Below are positions 1 through 5,718 of a stretch of 6,389 nt of DNA, one piece after another. The number at the start of each line of letters is the position of its first letter. Within the stretch, counting starts at the first letter, position 1. The notes beneath the pieces were generated by a model. That model had not been told where the DNA came from. It was given only the letters and a program-made list of their open reading frames with translations, and ran no database searches. Source of the DNA: Gammaproteobacteria bacterium (GTDB taxonomy: Bacteria; Pseudomonadota; Gammaproteobacteria; UBA9214); the NCBI GenBank assembly GCA_030632175.1, contig DAOVVG010000147.1:1-6389 (forward strand). Reading direction: 5' to 3'. The translations under genes and the position numbers were made by a program.

Positions 1-1417
1 CGGCAACAGCGCAGTGGATGAATCGATGGTGACCGGTGAACCCGTCCCGGTAGAGAAAACAAGCGGTGAGAAACTGATTGGTGCAACGGTGAACGGCACC
101 GGCAGCCTGTTAATGCGTGCAGAAAAAGTCGGGTCCGATACCCTGCTGTCACAGATTGTACGCATGGTCAGCGAAGCACAGAGATCCCGCGCACCCATAC
201 AGAAACTGGCTGATGTGGTGGCCGGTTATTTCGTGCCCGCTGTTGTTGGCGTCGCGGTTACCGCATTTATTGTATGGAGTACATGGGGTCCGGAGCCACG
301 GCTGGCGCATGCCGTCGTCAATGCCGTGGCTGTTTTGATCATTGCCTGCCCCTGCGCGCTGGGGCTGGCCACACCCATGTCAATCATGGTCGGGACCGGC
401 AGGGGCGCAACCCTGGGGGTGCTTGTCAAAAATGCGGAAGCGCTGGAAATCATGGAGAAGGTTACTACCCTGGTGGTCGACAAGACCGGCACCCTGACCG
501 AGGGCAAACCCGAGCTGGTCGCAGTACAGGTCACCAATGGCTTTACCGAGGACCAGCTGCTGCAGCTGGCAGCCAGTCTGGAACGCGCCAGCGAACATCC
601 ACTGGCCGAAGCGATTGTCACAGGCGCAGAACACCGCGGCCTGTCCCTGAGCCAGACAGACGCGTTCGCGTCCATCACCGGCAAGGGTGTTACCGGAAAA
701 GTGGACGGTCACACGGTAGCGTTGGGTACTGGCAAACTGCTTGAACAGCTCGACATTGATGCAGGAGACCTGCCACAACAGGCGGAGGCCGGACGTAAAG
801 CTGGGCAGACTGTTATGTTTGTCGTTATCGACGGTCGGGCAGCAGGCATGGTCAGCGTGGCAGACCCCCTTAAGGATTCCACGCCGGAGGCTATCCGTGA
901 CCTGCATGCAGAGGGTGTACAGGTGGTGATGCTGACCGGTGACAACCGTACAACCGCACATGCCATTGCCGGCAGGCTGAAAATTGACCAGGTGGAAGCC
1001 GAAGTGCTGCCGGATCAGAAGGCAGAGATCGTCAGGCAACTGCAGGCCGAGGGCCACATTGTGGCCATGGCCGGTGACGGTATCAACGATGCGCCGGCGC
1101 TGGCACAGGCACACGTCGGAATTGCCATGGGCACCGGTACAGATGTCGCCATGGAAAGCGCGGGTGTAACACTGGTGAAGGGAGATTTACGCGGCATCGT
1201 GCGGGCACGGCGCCTGAGCCGTGCCGTGATGCGTAATATCCGCCAGAATTTATTCTTTGCCTTTATCTATAATTCACTGGGCGTACCGGTTGCCGCCGGT
1301 GTGCTGTACCCGGTGTTCGGGCTATTACTGTCACCGATGATGGCTGCAGTTGCAATGAGCTTCAGCTCGGTATCGGTCATCAGCAATTCACTGAGGCTAC
1401 GCAATACTCGCATATAG
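1..1417 (+). CDS. copA: Cu+-exporting P1B-type ATPase (CopA family), C-terminal part, 5' end outside the window
   Basis: This inner-membrane pump uses ATP to move Cu+ out of the cytoplasm. The first full codon in the window is at base 2 and the protein is already in the actuator domain (VDESMVTGEP, TGEP at 32-43). In order follow a transmembrane helix (about 215-285), the metal-site helix with CPC at 347-355, the phosphorylation motif DKTGT at 479-493 whose Asp forms the aspartyl phosphate, the nucleotide-domain SEHP motif (HP at 596-601), TGDN near 935-946, and the hinge GDGINDAP at 1073-1096. The last two helices carry YN (in FIYNSLGVP) and MSFSS, which with CPC form the P1B-1 signature for Cu+ rather than Zn2+ or Co2+. 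All catalytic residues visible are intact. The N-terminal metal-binding domains and first helices lie left of the window. A SpoIIAA-like gene follows after 37 bases. Family and metal are well supported; the symbol is by family. Confidence 0.95.
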   Translation, partial: GNSAVDESMVTGEPVPVEKTSGEKLIGATVNGTGSLLMRAEKVGSDTLLSQIVRMVSEAQRSRAPIQKLADVVAGYFVPAVVGVAVTAFIVWSTWGPEPRLAHAVVNAVAVLIIACPCALGLATPMSIMVGTGRGATLGVLVKNAEALEIMEKVTTLVVDKTGTLTEGKPELVAVQVTNGFTEDQLLQLAASLERASEHPLAEAIVTGAEHRGLSLSQTDAFASITGKGVTGKVDGHTVALGTGKLLEQLDIDAGDLPQQAEAGRKAGQTVMFVVIDGRAAGMVSVADPLKDSTPEAIRDLHAEGVQVVMLTGDNRTTAHAIAGRLKIDQVEAEVLPDQKAEIVRQLQAEGHIVAMAGDGINDAPALAQAHVGIAMGTGTDVAMESAGVTLVKGDLRGIVRARRLSRAVMRNIRQNLFFAFIYNSLGVPVAAGVLYPVFGLLLSPMMAAVAMSFSSVSVISNSLRLRNTRI

Positions 1418-1454
1418 GACAGATATATTTTCAGGTAATAACAGGAGAAATGTG

Positions 1455-1835
1455 ATGACCAGTTTTCGACATGAACTCTCAATCGGTATCGAAACTGCGG
1501 ACGCCGATATCTTTCTCTCACTAAAGGCAGTGGGAAAACTCACCCACGAGGATTACCAGACCATCACCCCGATGATTGATGCCGCACTGGAAGGCGTGAA
1601 GGAACCCCGGGTCAAGGTGCTGATAGACGGCACCGAACTGGAAGGATGGGAACCCAGGGCTGCCTGGGATGATTTCAGACTGGGGCTAAAACACGGCAAT
1701 GTGTTCGACAAGATCGCCATCTATGGCAACAAAAACTGGCAGCAGATCACCGCCAGGGTTGGTAGCTGGTTCATCTCGGGTGAGGTCAGGTACTTCGAAA
1801 ACATGGATGAGGCCATATCCTGGCTACAGGCATAG
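1455..1835 (+). CDS. SpoIIAA-like (STAS-fold) protein, PF11964/DUF3478 type
   Basis: A 126-residue soluble protein with no signal peptide or membrane segment. Its length and pattern fit the SpoIIAA-like family: an N-terminal beta segment (FRHELSIGIETADADIFLSL), a KLTHEDYQ helix start, a central strand VKVLIDGTELEGWEPRAAWDD, and the late FDKIAIYGNKNWQQ and YFENMDEAISWL segments. Members adopt a STAS-like fold; their cellular role is not established. An in-frame GTG at 1452 precedes the ATG at 1455. I chose the ATG because AGGAG at 1443-1447 lies 7 bases from it but only 4 from the GTG. The gene sits 37 bases after the copper ATPase stop, so the two are probably co-transcribed, but this does not show a role in copper handling. 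Confidence 0.85.
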   Translation: MTSFRHELSIGIETADADIFLSLKAVGKLTHEDYQTITPMIDAALEGVKEPRVKVLIDGTELEGWEPRAAWDDFRLGLKHGNVFDKIAIYGNKNWQQITARVGSWFISGEVRYFENMDEAISWLQA

Positions 1836-1900
1836 GGTACCCGGCAGACCGTAATAACGCCGCTGTCCATGCAGCGATGAACGCCTGACATGCAATCATT

Positions 1901-2167
1901 ATGAAACTCTCCCTCAAGGTTGTACCCGGTTCCTGCAGAGACGAGATCGCCGGCTGGCTTGGTGACAGCCTGAAAATCCGGGTGCGCGCACCGGCCGAAA
2001 GCGGCAAGGCAAATGCTGCAGTCATAAAAATTCTGGCCGCAACGCTGGGTCTGCATAAACGTGCCGTCACCCTCCTTTCAGGCAAAACCTCAACACGCAA
2101 GATTGTCAAAATCGATACGCTCACCGAACCGGAAGTACACGCAAAACTCGACGCCAGTCACCACTGA
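1901..2167 (+). CDS. yggU: DUF167 / YggU family protein (UPF0235)
   Basis: An 88-residue protein covering a full DUF167 domain. The recognisable signature is LKVVPGSCRDEIAGW near the start, then LKIRVRAPAESGKANAAV (about residues 25-43), then LLSGKTSTRKIVKI (about 59-72). Members are small alpha/beta proteins found across bacteria and eukaryotes, and their biochemical function is unknown. In many gammaproteobacteria the gene lies near yggT and proC; that context is absent here. The ATG at 1901 is the only usual start codon after the in-frame stop at 1886-1888, and it has no clear Shine-Dalgarno sequence. It may be translated from a transcript shared with the upstream gene, which ends 65 bases earlier. 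Confidence 0.88.
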   Translation: MKLSLKVVPGSCRDEIAGWLGDSLKIRVRAPAESGKANAAVIKILAATLGLHKRAVTLLSGKTSTRKIVKIDTLTEPEVHAKLDASHH

Positions 2168-2226
2168 CAAATCTGCCAATAAACGTGTTACCCTGCAACC
2201 GTCGACGCAGCGCAGGGGAAACTTGC

Positions 2227-2634
2227 ATGCTTGAACGTGTTTTTTGTTGTGTGTTACTGATAGCCGGCCTGACCGTTTTGGGCGGTTGTGTATCCCAGAA
2301 GGAATCCCTGGTCAGCAAGGGCGCACCACTTTCCTATGCGGACGGTTTTGATGATGGCTGTCACAGCGGCAAAAAAGCAGGCGGCAGCCTGTTCGACCAG
2401 TTTCAGAAAGATCCCGTGCGCTTTGCCAGCGACACCCTCTACTCGCAGGGCTGGTCAGATGGTTTCAGACAGTGCGAGACAGAGCTGGAATTCGTTCATA
2501 GAGAAACGCGCATGGCGATGGAACAACAGCGCCTGCTGGAAGAAAAACACCATCATGACTGGCAAGAGCAGCGGCACCTGGAACGCGAAGTCATGCGGGG
2601 CGTTGATACCGCATCGCTGCAGACACCCAGGTAA
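2227..2634 (+). CDS. Putative lipoprotein with duplicated Y-x2-G-x2-DG motif
   Basis: A 135-residue predicted lipoprotein of unrecognised family. The start is ATG 2227, with AGGGGAA at 2214-2220 six bases upstream; an in-frame GTG at 2185 is less likely because it would add 14 residues before the signal peptide. Residues 5-20 are hydrophobic and end in a lipobox LGGC with Cys21 as the presumed lipidated residue. The mature part has two related segments: YADGFDDGC (residues 37-45) and YSQGWSDGFRQC (72-83), each Y-x2-G-x2-DG with a nearby Cys. Cys45 and Cys83 could form a disulfide in the periplasm. From about residue 84 the chain is highly charged, rich in Glu, Arg, Gln and His, and probably helical. 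There is no Asp after Cys21, so outer-membrane sorting would be expected by the E. coli rule. Function is unknown. Confidence 0.8.
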   Translation: MLERVFCCVLLIAGLTVLGGCVSQKESLVSKGAPLSYADGFDDGCHSGKKAGGSLFDQFQKDPVRFASDTLYSQGWSDGFRQCETELEFVHRETRMAMEQQRLLEEKHHHDWQEQRHLEREVMRGVDTASLQTPR

Positions 2635-2699
2635 CCGCCCCGGCTAACGAAGGCGAGAGCCGATCTACAGACCGGAGCACCCTGCGTCAATCCAGACTA

Positions 2700-2720
2700 T
2701 GATATTTTTAATATATATCA
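2700..2720. repeat. AT-rich perfect inverted repeat between convergent genes
   Basis: TGATAT (2700-2705) and ATATCA (2715-2720) are perfect inverted copies around a 9-base AT-only loop. The element lies just past the stop of the - strand frame at 2722 and 65 bases past the lipoprotein stop. The stem is all A/T except one G:C pair, so it is weak for an intrinsic terminator. The rest of 2635-2721 holds nothing else I can name. Confidence 0.3.
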
Positions 2721-2721
2721 G

Positions 2722-2907
2722 TTAGTTATAATCGACACTGTCCCACTTGCGGTAGTCGGACGGCGCAGGGGATCCGTTGTCCGGCCTGCATGTATGGCAA
2801 ACCTCACCATCGGGATCACGCCATTTTCCTATGCGTCTGTCGTAATAGAATCCATGGCCATCCTCTGACTCCCCGTAGTCGCCACTAGTCTTGTGGCTAT
2901 ACGGCAA
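2722..2907 (-). CDS. Small CxxC-containing protein frame, TTG start or +1 continuation of the upstream small ORF
   Basis: An open frame of 61 codons ending at TAA, with no ATG or GTG start. The only usual initiation codon is TTG at 2907, and an in-frame stop lies at 2929-2931. The product is very hydrophilic and rich in Asp, Gly, Tyr and Trp, with the segment GFYYDRRIGKWRDPDGEVCHTC (residues 19-40) split here only to name its parts: an aromatic start, KWRDPDGE, and a CxxC at residues 37-40. Such composition is unlike a random shadow frame, and no other convincing gene covers this stretch. A single CxxC could bind metal as a dimer or be redox active; both are guesses. It overlaps the end of the preceding 39-codon membrane ORF by 11 bases in a different frame, so it is either translationally coupled or the displaced second half of one gene. 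Family not recognised. Confidence 0.55.
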   Translation of the reverse strand: MPYSHKTSGDYGESEDGHGFYYDRRIGKWRDPDGEVCHTCRPDNGSPAPSDYRKWDSVDYN

Positions 2908-3016
2908 TTGCGATTCCGAAGCCCAGTATCAGCGCCATTACCAGCAGTGAGTAACCAGGGTAAGGCAAACGCTTAAGACGGCCATGCCGAGTATCACCAG
3001 GCAGCACTTTGAACAT
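2897..3016 (-). CDS. Small single-helix membrane protein, 39 aa
   Basis: A short ORF from ATG 3016 to TAG at 2897-2899. A strong Shine-Dalgarno sequence, GGGAGG, ends 10 bases before the ATG, on a stretch reading AGGGAGGGCATGAATT. Another ATG at about 3021 inside that stretch opens a frame that stops after nine codons. The N-terminal half is basic (R10, R13, K15, R16) and the C-terminal half, about residues 22-39, is an uninterrupted hydrophobic helix (LLVMALILGFGIAIAV). This predicts a membrane peptide with its N-terminus in the cytoplasm. It starts 20 bases after the DUF4144-like stop on the same strand. Ending exactly at the helix end is odd, and the next frame carries a soluble domain, so a fused protein of about 97-99 residues is an alternative. 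No family recognised. Confidence 0.55.
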   Translation of the reverse strand: MFKVLPGDTRHGRLKRLPYPGYSLLVMALILGFGIAIAV

Positions 3017-3036
3017 AATTCATGCCCTCCCTTTAC

Positions 3037-3372
3037 CTAATGATGATCAAGCGACCGCACCATCTCAATCGCCGCCTGAATCGTGGGTGCATACAATTTG
3101 GAAACGCAGCAGGAACCTGACTGCGCCGCATGCGCTTTGACGAGACCCAGTACTTCCGGCAATGTCCGCGTCTCACCCGTTGGCTCGGGCATTACCCGGT
3201 TATCTGCTTTTGTTGTAAGACGGTAGGCGCTGCCGCAGGCATCCAGCAGATAATCGGCCTCATCATATGCAAGCAGATGCAGTTCTGCTGCATCTTCCCA
3301 GTCACGCTGATCAGCCACATAGATCAACTCGGCATCACCTGAAATACTGATCACTGCCGGCCATGTCACCAC
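3037..3372 (-). CDS. DUF4144-like protein
   Basis: A 111-residue cytoplasmic protein. I recognise the pattern of DUF4144, known from Vibrio and related gammaproteobacteria: an opening TWPAVISISGDAELIYVAD, then DAAELHLLAYDEADYLLDA around residues 27-45, then a TGETRTLPEVLGLVKAHAAQ helix and a conserved CCVSK (about residues 88-92). The family has no assigned function. The start is GTG at 3372, chosen over the adjacent GTG at 3369 because GAGGGGA lies about 8 bases upstream of the first. An in-frame stop at 3388-3390 excludes a longer form. It follows the YaiI-family stop by 63 bases and precedes the small membrane ORF by 20 bases, consistent with one transcript. The family name is from memory of its pattern, so moderately sure. 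Confidence 0.75.
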   Translation of the reverse strand: MVTWPAVISISGDAELIYVADQRDWEDAAELHLLAYDEADYLLDACGSAYRLTTKADNRVMPEPTGETRTLPEVLGLVKAHAAQSGSCCVSKLYAPTIQAAIEMVRSLDHH

Positions 3373-3435
3373 CCGCCTGTTCCCCTCTCATGAATGTATA
3401 ACCGGTAACCGCTTGATACGGGGCTGCAATCACCG

Positions 3436-3891
3436 TCACCGGCCATGTGCATGCCGGGTCAGGAAGGTATCCAGGTGGTTCGCAAACGCCTGTCGGTCTC
3501 CCTGGTTAAGCGCTGGCGGGCCGCCGGTATCTATGCCACTGGAACGCAGGGTATCCATAAAATCACGCATATTCAGCCGCGCGCGAATATTGTCAACAGA
3601 ATACAGTTCCCCGCGGGGGCTCAGTGCATACGCCCCCTTTTCAATCACCTCTGCCGCCAGTGGGATATCACTGGTAATCACCAGATCACCCTCACCAGCC
3701 CTTTTGACGATTTCATTGTCTGCAACATCAAACCCGTGAGCTACCTGAATCATCCTGATATTCGATGCTGGTGGTACGCGCAAAAACTGGTTGGCGACCA
3801 GCGTCAACTGTATCCCGGTCCGCTGCGCCGCCCTGAACAGGATATCCCTGATGACCACGGGGCAGGCATCTGCATCTATCCATATCTTCAT
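3436..3891 (-). CDS. yaiI: YaiI/YqxD family protein (UPF0178, DUF188)
   Basis: A full-length 151-residue member of UPF0178. The N-terminus MKIWIDADACPVVIRD carries the family's DADACP motif (residues 6-11). Further signatures are LVANQFLRVPP (about 31-41), the GDLVITSDIPLAAEVIEKGA segment (about 68-87) and SPRGELYS (about 91-98). The acidic N-terminal motif and the VITSDIPLA segment recall PIN/NYN-type nuclease folds, but no activity is established for the family. The start ATG at 3891 has AGGG six bases upstream and gives the family's usual N-terminus. It lies 33 bases after the DUF6868-like gene on the same strand, so it is probably part of the arfB-led run. The family call is secure; the function is unknown. 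Confidence 0.92.
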   Translation of the reverse strand: MKIWIDADACPVVIRDILFRAAQRTGIQLTLVANQFLRVPPASNIRMIQVAHGFDVADNEIVKRAGEGDLVITSDIPLAAEVIEKGAYALSPRGELYSVDNIRARLNMRDFMDTLRSSGIDTGGPPALNQGDRQAFANHLDTFLTRHAHGR

Positions 3892-3924
3892 GTCATACCC
3901 TGTTCACAAACATGCCTGTCCGGC

Positions 3925-4170
3925 TTACATGACAATACGCAACGCCAGATACGGAACGATGTTAAATACGAAAATACACATCTTGAAAAATCCCATGCCC
4001 GCATAATGAATGGCATCAAATTTTTCCCTGGATAAATTGAACCATTTGCCATGTAACCGGTACACCCAGTTGTGTCCCAGCGTGAAAAACAAAAACCACC
4101 ATAGCAGCAATCCCGCGTTAATGACTGCACACCACCCCAGAACATCACGAGCAATTTCAAGTGTCATCAT
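3925..4170 (-). CDS. DUF6868-like small inner-membrane protein
   Basis: An 81-residue protein with two predicted transmembrane helices, about residues 10-31 (LGWCAVINAGLLLWWFLFF) and 58-79. Between them is a conserved-looking loop GHNWVYRLHGKWFNLSREKF followed by DAIHYAGMGFFK. This pattern matches DUF6868 as I remember it, a family of small membrane proteins without known function. Two consecutive ATG codons (4170, 4167) could start it, with GGGAA 5 and 8 bases upstream respectively; the second has the better spacing. The start lies inside the end of the DUF1499 gene, overlapping it by 14 bases (11 from the second ATG), which suggests translational coupling and a related job at the membrane. 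Sure of the gene, less of the family name. Confidence 0.8.
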   Translation of the reverse strand: MMTLEIARDVLGWCAVINAGLLLWWFLFFTLGHNWVYRLHGKWFNLSREKFDAIHYAGMGFFKMCIFVFNIVPYLALRIVM

Positions 4171-4645
4171 TCAGGTTCCCGAAGGCCTCCTCTGTATATC
4201 GCTTTTTAAACAATTCAATCCGCTTCCTGTTAACGCCCGCATCACTATGACCAACCCTGGACGCTGAGCGGATGTGAATTACATTTTCAGCTGCATCCAC
4301 CCTGACTTCCAGGTCATCTGCAAAACCAAAGATGGCCGAGGAAAAAACAGCGGCGACATAATCACCGTCATGCGCCTGAATACTGCCTCCCATATCCACA
4401 ATAACGCCTTTTATAGCGGGCAGGGGATCAGATGTTACCGCTGCAGGGATGATAATAGGATCAATGTAATGACTGGCGTCGTTTACTTGCTCGCTGGATA
4501 CGCAATTGGGCGTGTCGGGGCATTTCAACAGCTTGCCCCCATGCAGCCCGGGAGCCTTTGCAGATCTTGATATCACGCCAAGCACCAGCAGCAGAACCAT
4601 GCAGGCGACAATCAAAACAGACACTGTAATCAAAACTGTTTTCAC
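4157..4645 (-). CDS. DUF1499 family membrane-anchored protein
   Basis: The protein starts with a hydrophobic segment (about residues 3-25), a signal anchor or uncleaved membrane helix, followed by a DUF1499 domain. Its hallmark is CPDTPNCVSS (residues 42-51) with two cysteines, then HYIDPIIIP, a central IKGVIVDMGG segment, and RSASRVGHSDAGVNRKRIE near the C-terminus. The function of the family is unknown. The open frame extends upstream to 4783, but that part is antisense-like arginine-rich translation lying within arfB. I therefore chose GTG 4645, which starts 22 bases after the arfB stop and directly precedes the hydrophobic segment (162 residues). Its Shine-Dalgarno sequence is poor, so the start is uncertain. 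The domain assignment is firm. Confidence 0.85.
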   Translation of the reverse strand: MKTVLITVSVLIVACMVLLLVLGVISRSAKAPGLHGGKLLKCPDTPNCVSSEQVNDASHYIDPIIIPAAVTSDPLPAIKGVIVDMGGSIQAHDGDYVAAVFSSAIFGFADDLEVRVDAAENVIHIRSASRVGHSDAGVNRKRIELFKKRYTEEAFGNLNDDT

Positions 4646-4667
4646 TATTACAGGTCTCGTAACAGGC

Positions 4668-5081
4668 TTATTCCGGGACCTTGCCTCTGAGCTCCTTGGT
4701 CTTGCCCCGCCGGATCTTGCTGTCCAGGCGCCTTTTCCGTGAGGCTTTTGTCGGCCTGGTAGGCTTCCTCGATTTTCGTACAACCGCAGCCCCCTTTATC
4801 AATTCCTGTAATCGCAACAAAGCATCATCCAGATTTTTTTCACGGGTGCGAAATTTCTGCGCCTTGATAATAATCACACCTTCATTGCTGATACGACGGT
4901 CCCTCAGGGCCAGCAGCCGTTGCTTGTAGAAGTCCGGCAGAGAGGATGCATTGATATCAAAACGCATATGAATGGCTGATGACACTTTATTAACGTTTTG
5001 CCCGCCGGATCCCTGCGCCCTAATTGCCGAGAATTCAATCTCGTCATCGGGTATCGAGACGTTTTGGGATATTTTCAGCAC
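4668..5081 (-). CDS. arfB: Alternative ribosome-rescue factor B (peptidyl-tRNA hydrolase)
   Basis: ArfB (YaeJ) enters ribosomes stalled at the end of non-stop mRNA and hydrolyses the peptidyl-tRNA, backing up tmRNA. The catalytic GGQ lies at residues 26-28 in QGSGGQNVNK, followed by the IHMRFDINASSLPDFYKQRL segment. The C-terminal tail (about residue 103 on) is rich in Lys and Arg (RKPTRPTKASRKRRLDSK), the part that occupies the empty mRNA channel. I chose GTG 5081: it gives 137 residues and puts GGQ at the same positions as in the E. coli protein. The longest frame begins at GTG 5159, next to the terminator at 5162-5191, and would add 26 unrelated residues. The Shine-Dalgarno sequence is weak. 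It appears to lead the - strand run; a poor candidate promoter, TTGCGC with TATCAT 18 bases on, lies in 5115-5148. Confidence 0.93.
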   Translation of the reverse strand: MLKISQNVSIPDDEIEFSAIRAQGSGGQNVNKVSSAIHMRFDINASSLPDFYKQRLLALRDRRISNEGVIIIKAQKFRTREKNLDDALLRLQELIKGAAVVRKSRKPTRPTKASRKRRLDSKIRRGKTKELRGKVPE

Positions 5082-5161
5082 GGCTGTCCGGTCATCATCA
5101 TTAAAAATTGTGGTAACAGATGATAGGGCTGCAGCTTGCCGGTGCGCAACCTCAGACACTC

Positions 5162-5191
5162 AAAAAAAACGGCAGCCAAAGCTGCCGTTTT
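5162..5191 (-). terminator. Intrinsic terminator of the sulfur-globule-like gene
   Basis: CGGCAGC and GCTGCCG form a perfect 7-base-pair GC-rich stem with a 4-base loop (5170-5187), extended by four A:T pairs to 5166-5191. Read on the - strand, the stem ends in a run of eight T residues (5169-5162). It begins 18 bases after the stop codon at 5210. Only four T residues follow on the + strand, so it is directional. It separates the gene from arfB. Confidence 0.9.
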
Positions 5192-5209
5192 CTGCGCAAC
5201 TGGCGGCTG

Positions 5210-5590
5210 CTAGTCAGTACTGGCCGGAGCAGCGGGTGCGGGTGCAACCGGTGCTGCATAGGGCTGCGCATAGCCGTAACCGGGATATCCACCATAACCA
5301 TAACCCGGGTAACCGCCGTAACCATAGCCAGGATAACCACCATAACCGTATCCCGGGTAACCGCCATAGCCGTAGCCCGGGTAACCGCCGTAACCATAGC
5401 CGGGATAACCACCGTAGCCGTAACCCGGGTAACCACCGTAGCCATAGCCGGGATAACCGTAATAGGGTCCATCGTCCCAAGGACCATCAAACCAGTCACC
5501 CATGCCAAAAAATGCGCTGGCTGATCCTGCGCCAAATGTCGCTGCGCCTGCAATGGCAAGTGTGGCAAGTAATCTCGAAAACTTCTTCAT
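5210..5590 (-). CDS. Secreted Gly/Tyr-rich repeat protein, sulfur globule protein-like
   Basis: A 126-residue exported protein. The signal peptide has a KK start, a hydrophobic core and a cleavage site after Ala26 (SASA before FFGMGDW). The mature chain opens with FFGMGDWFDGPWDDGPYY, runs through eight copies of an octapeptide, GGYPGYGY (the first is YGYPGYGY), and ends in an Ala/Pro tail (AAPVAPAPAAPASTD). Signal peptide, aromatic Gly/Tyr repeats, DGPW segment and Ala/Pro tail resemble the sulfur globule proteins of purple sulfur bacteria, which coat periplasmic sulfur deposits. That identification is inference: low-complexity proteins can look alike. No cysteine is present. The start is ATG 5590, with GGAGGT (5598-5603) 7 bases upstream; an in-frame TTG at 5605 overlaps this ribosome site. 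The gene has its own promoter, an FNR-like site upstream and its own terminator, so it is a single-gene unit. Confidence 0.85.
   Translation of the reverse strand: MKKFSRLLATLAIAGAATFGAGSASAFFGMGDWFDGPWDDGPYYGYPGYGYGGYPGYGYGGYPGYGYGGYPGYGYGGYPGYGYGGYPGYGYGGYPGYGYGGYPGYGYAQPYAAPVAPAPAAPASTD
5270..5461 (-). repeat. Eight tandem 24-bp coding repeats
   Basis: Eight contiguous 24-base units each encode Gly-Gly-Tyr-Pro-Gly-Tyr-Gly-Tyr, except that the first translated unit begins with Tyr. On the + strand, units at 5294, 5342, 5366 and 5414 contain CCCGGGTAACC; the others carry GGATA-type variants in the same place. Differences between units are almost all at third codon positions and silent. Confidence 0.97.
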
Positions 5591-5651
5591 GACAACCACC
5601 TCCAAAATATTGGTTCCAACAACTTACATATAAACTCGTACTACACAGCTA

Positions 5652-5680
5652 ATTATAAATTATGTTTTTCAGACTGGCAT
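5652..5680 (-). promoter_or_regulatory. Sigma-70-type promoter for the sulfur-globule-like gene
   Basis: Read on the - strand, a perfect TATAAT (5657-5652) lies 17 bases after ATGCCA (5680-5675), which matches four of six -35 positions. Transcription would start near 5645, leaving a 5' leader of about 55 bases. The weak -35 fits a promoter needing an activator. Confidence 0.55.
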
Positions 5681-5718
5681 GCATCTGAACCGGGGGCAGC
5701 ACACTAATTCAATGATTC

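Noticed and set aside
380..1114. A 244-codon - strand ORF inside the copper ATPase gene
   Set aside because: It is antisense to a gene with intact catalytic motifs and its translation (many Cys, His and Gln) resembles no protein family; it is a shadow frame.
2641..2665. CGGCT and AGCCG as a terminator for the + strand genes
   Set aside because: The stem is only five pairs with a 12-base loop and no T run follows.
3445..4035. A 196-codon + strand ORF
   Set aside because: It lies opposite yaiI and part of the DUF6868-like gene, both clear family members, and its translation has no recognisable domain.
4646..4783. N-terminal extension of the DUF1499 frame into arfB
   Set aside because: The extension is Arg/Ser/Pro-rich translation of arfB sequence in another frame, and it would place a long basic stretch ahead of the membrane anchor.
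5082..5159. N-terminal extension of ArfB to GTG 5159
   Set aside because: It would start at the edge of the terminator and add 26 residues absent from the E. coli protein, while GTG 5081 puts the GGQ at the expected positions.
5270..5461. The regular repeats as a CRISPR array
   Set aside because: The 24-base units are contiguous without spacers and encode a constant peptide.
4972..5592. A 206-codon + strand ORF and other long frames over the tandem repeats
   Set aside because: The 24-base repeats keep several frames open at once. These frames cross the terminator and give His/Asn/Arg-rich or Val/Thr-rich repeats without a signal peptide or a good start, whereas the - strand frame has all of these.
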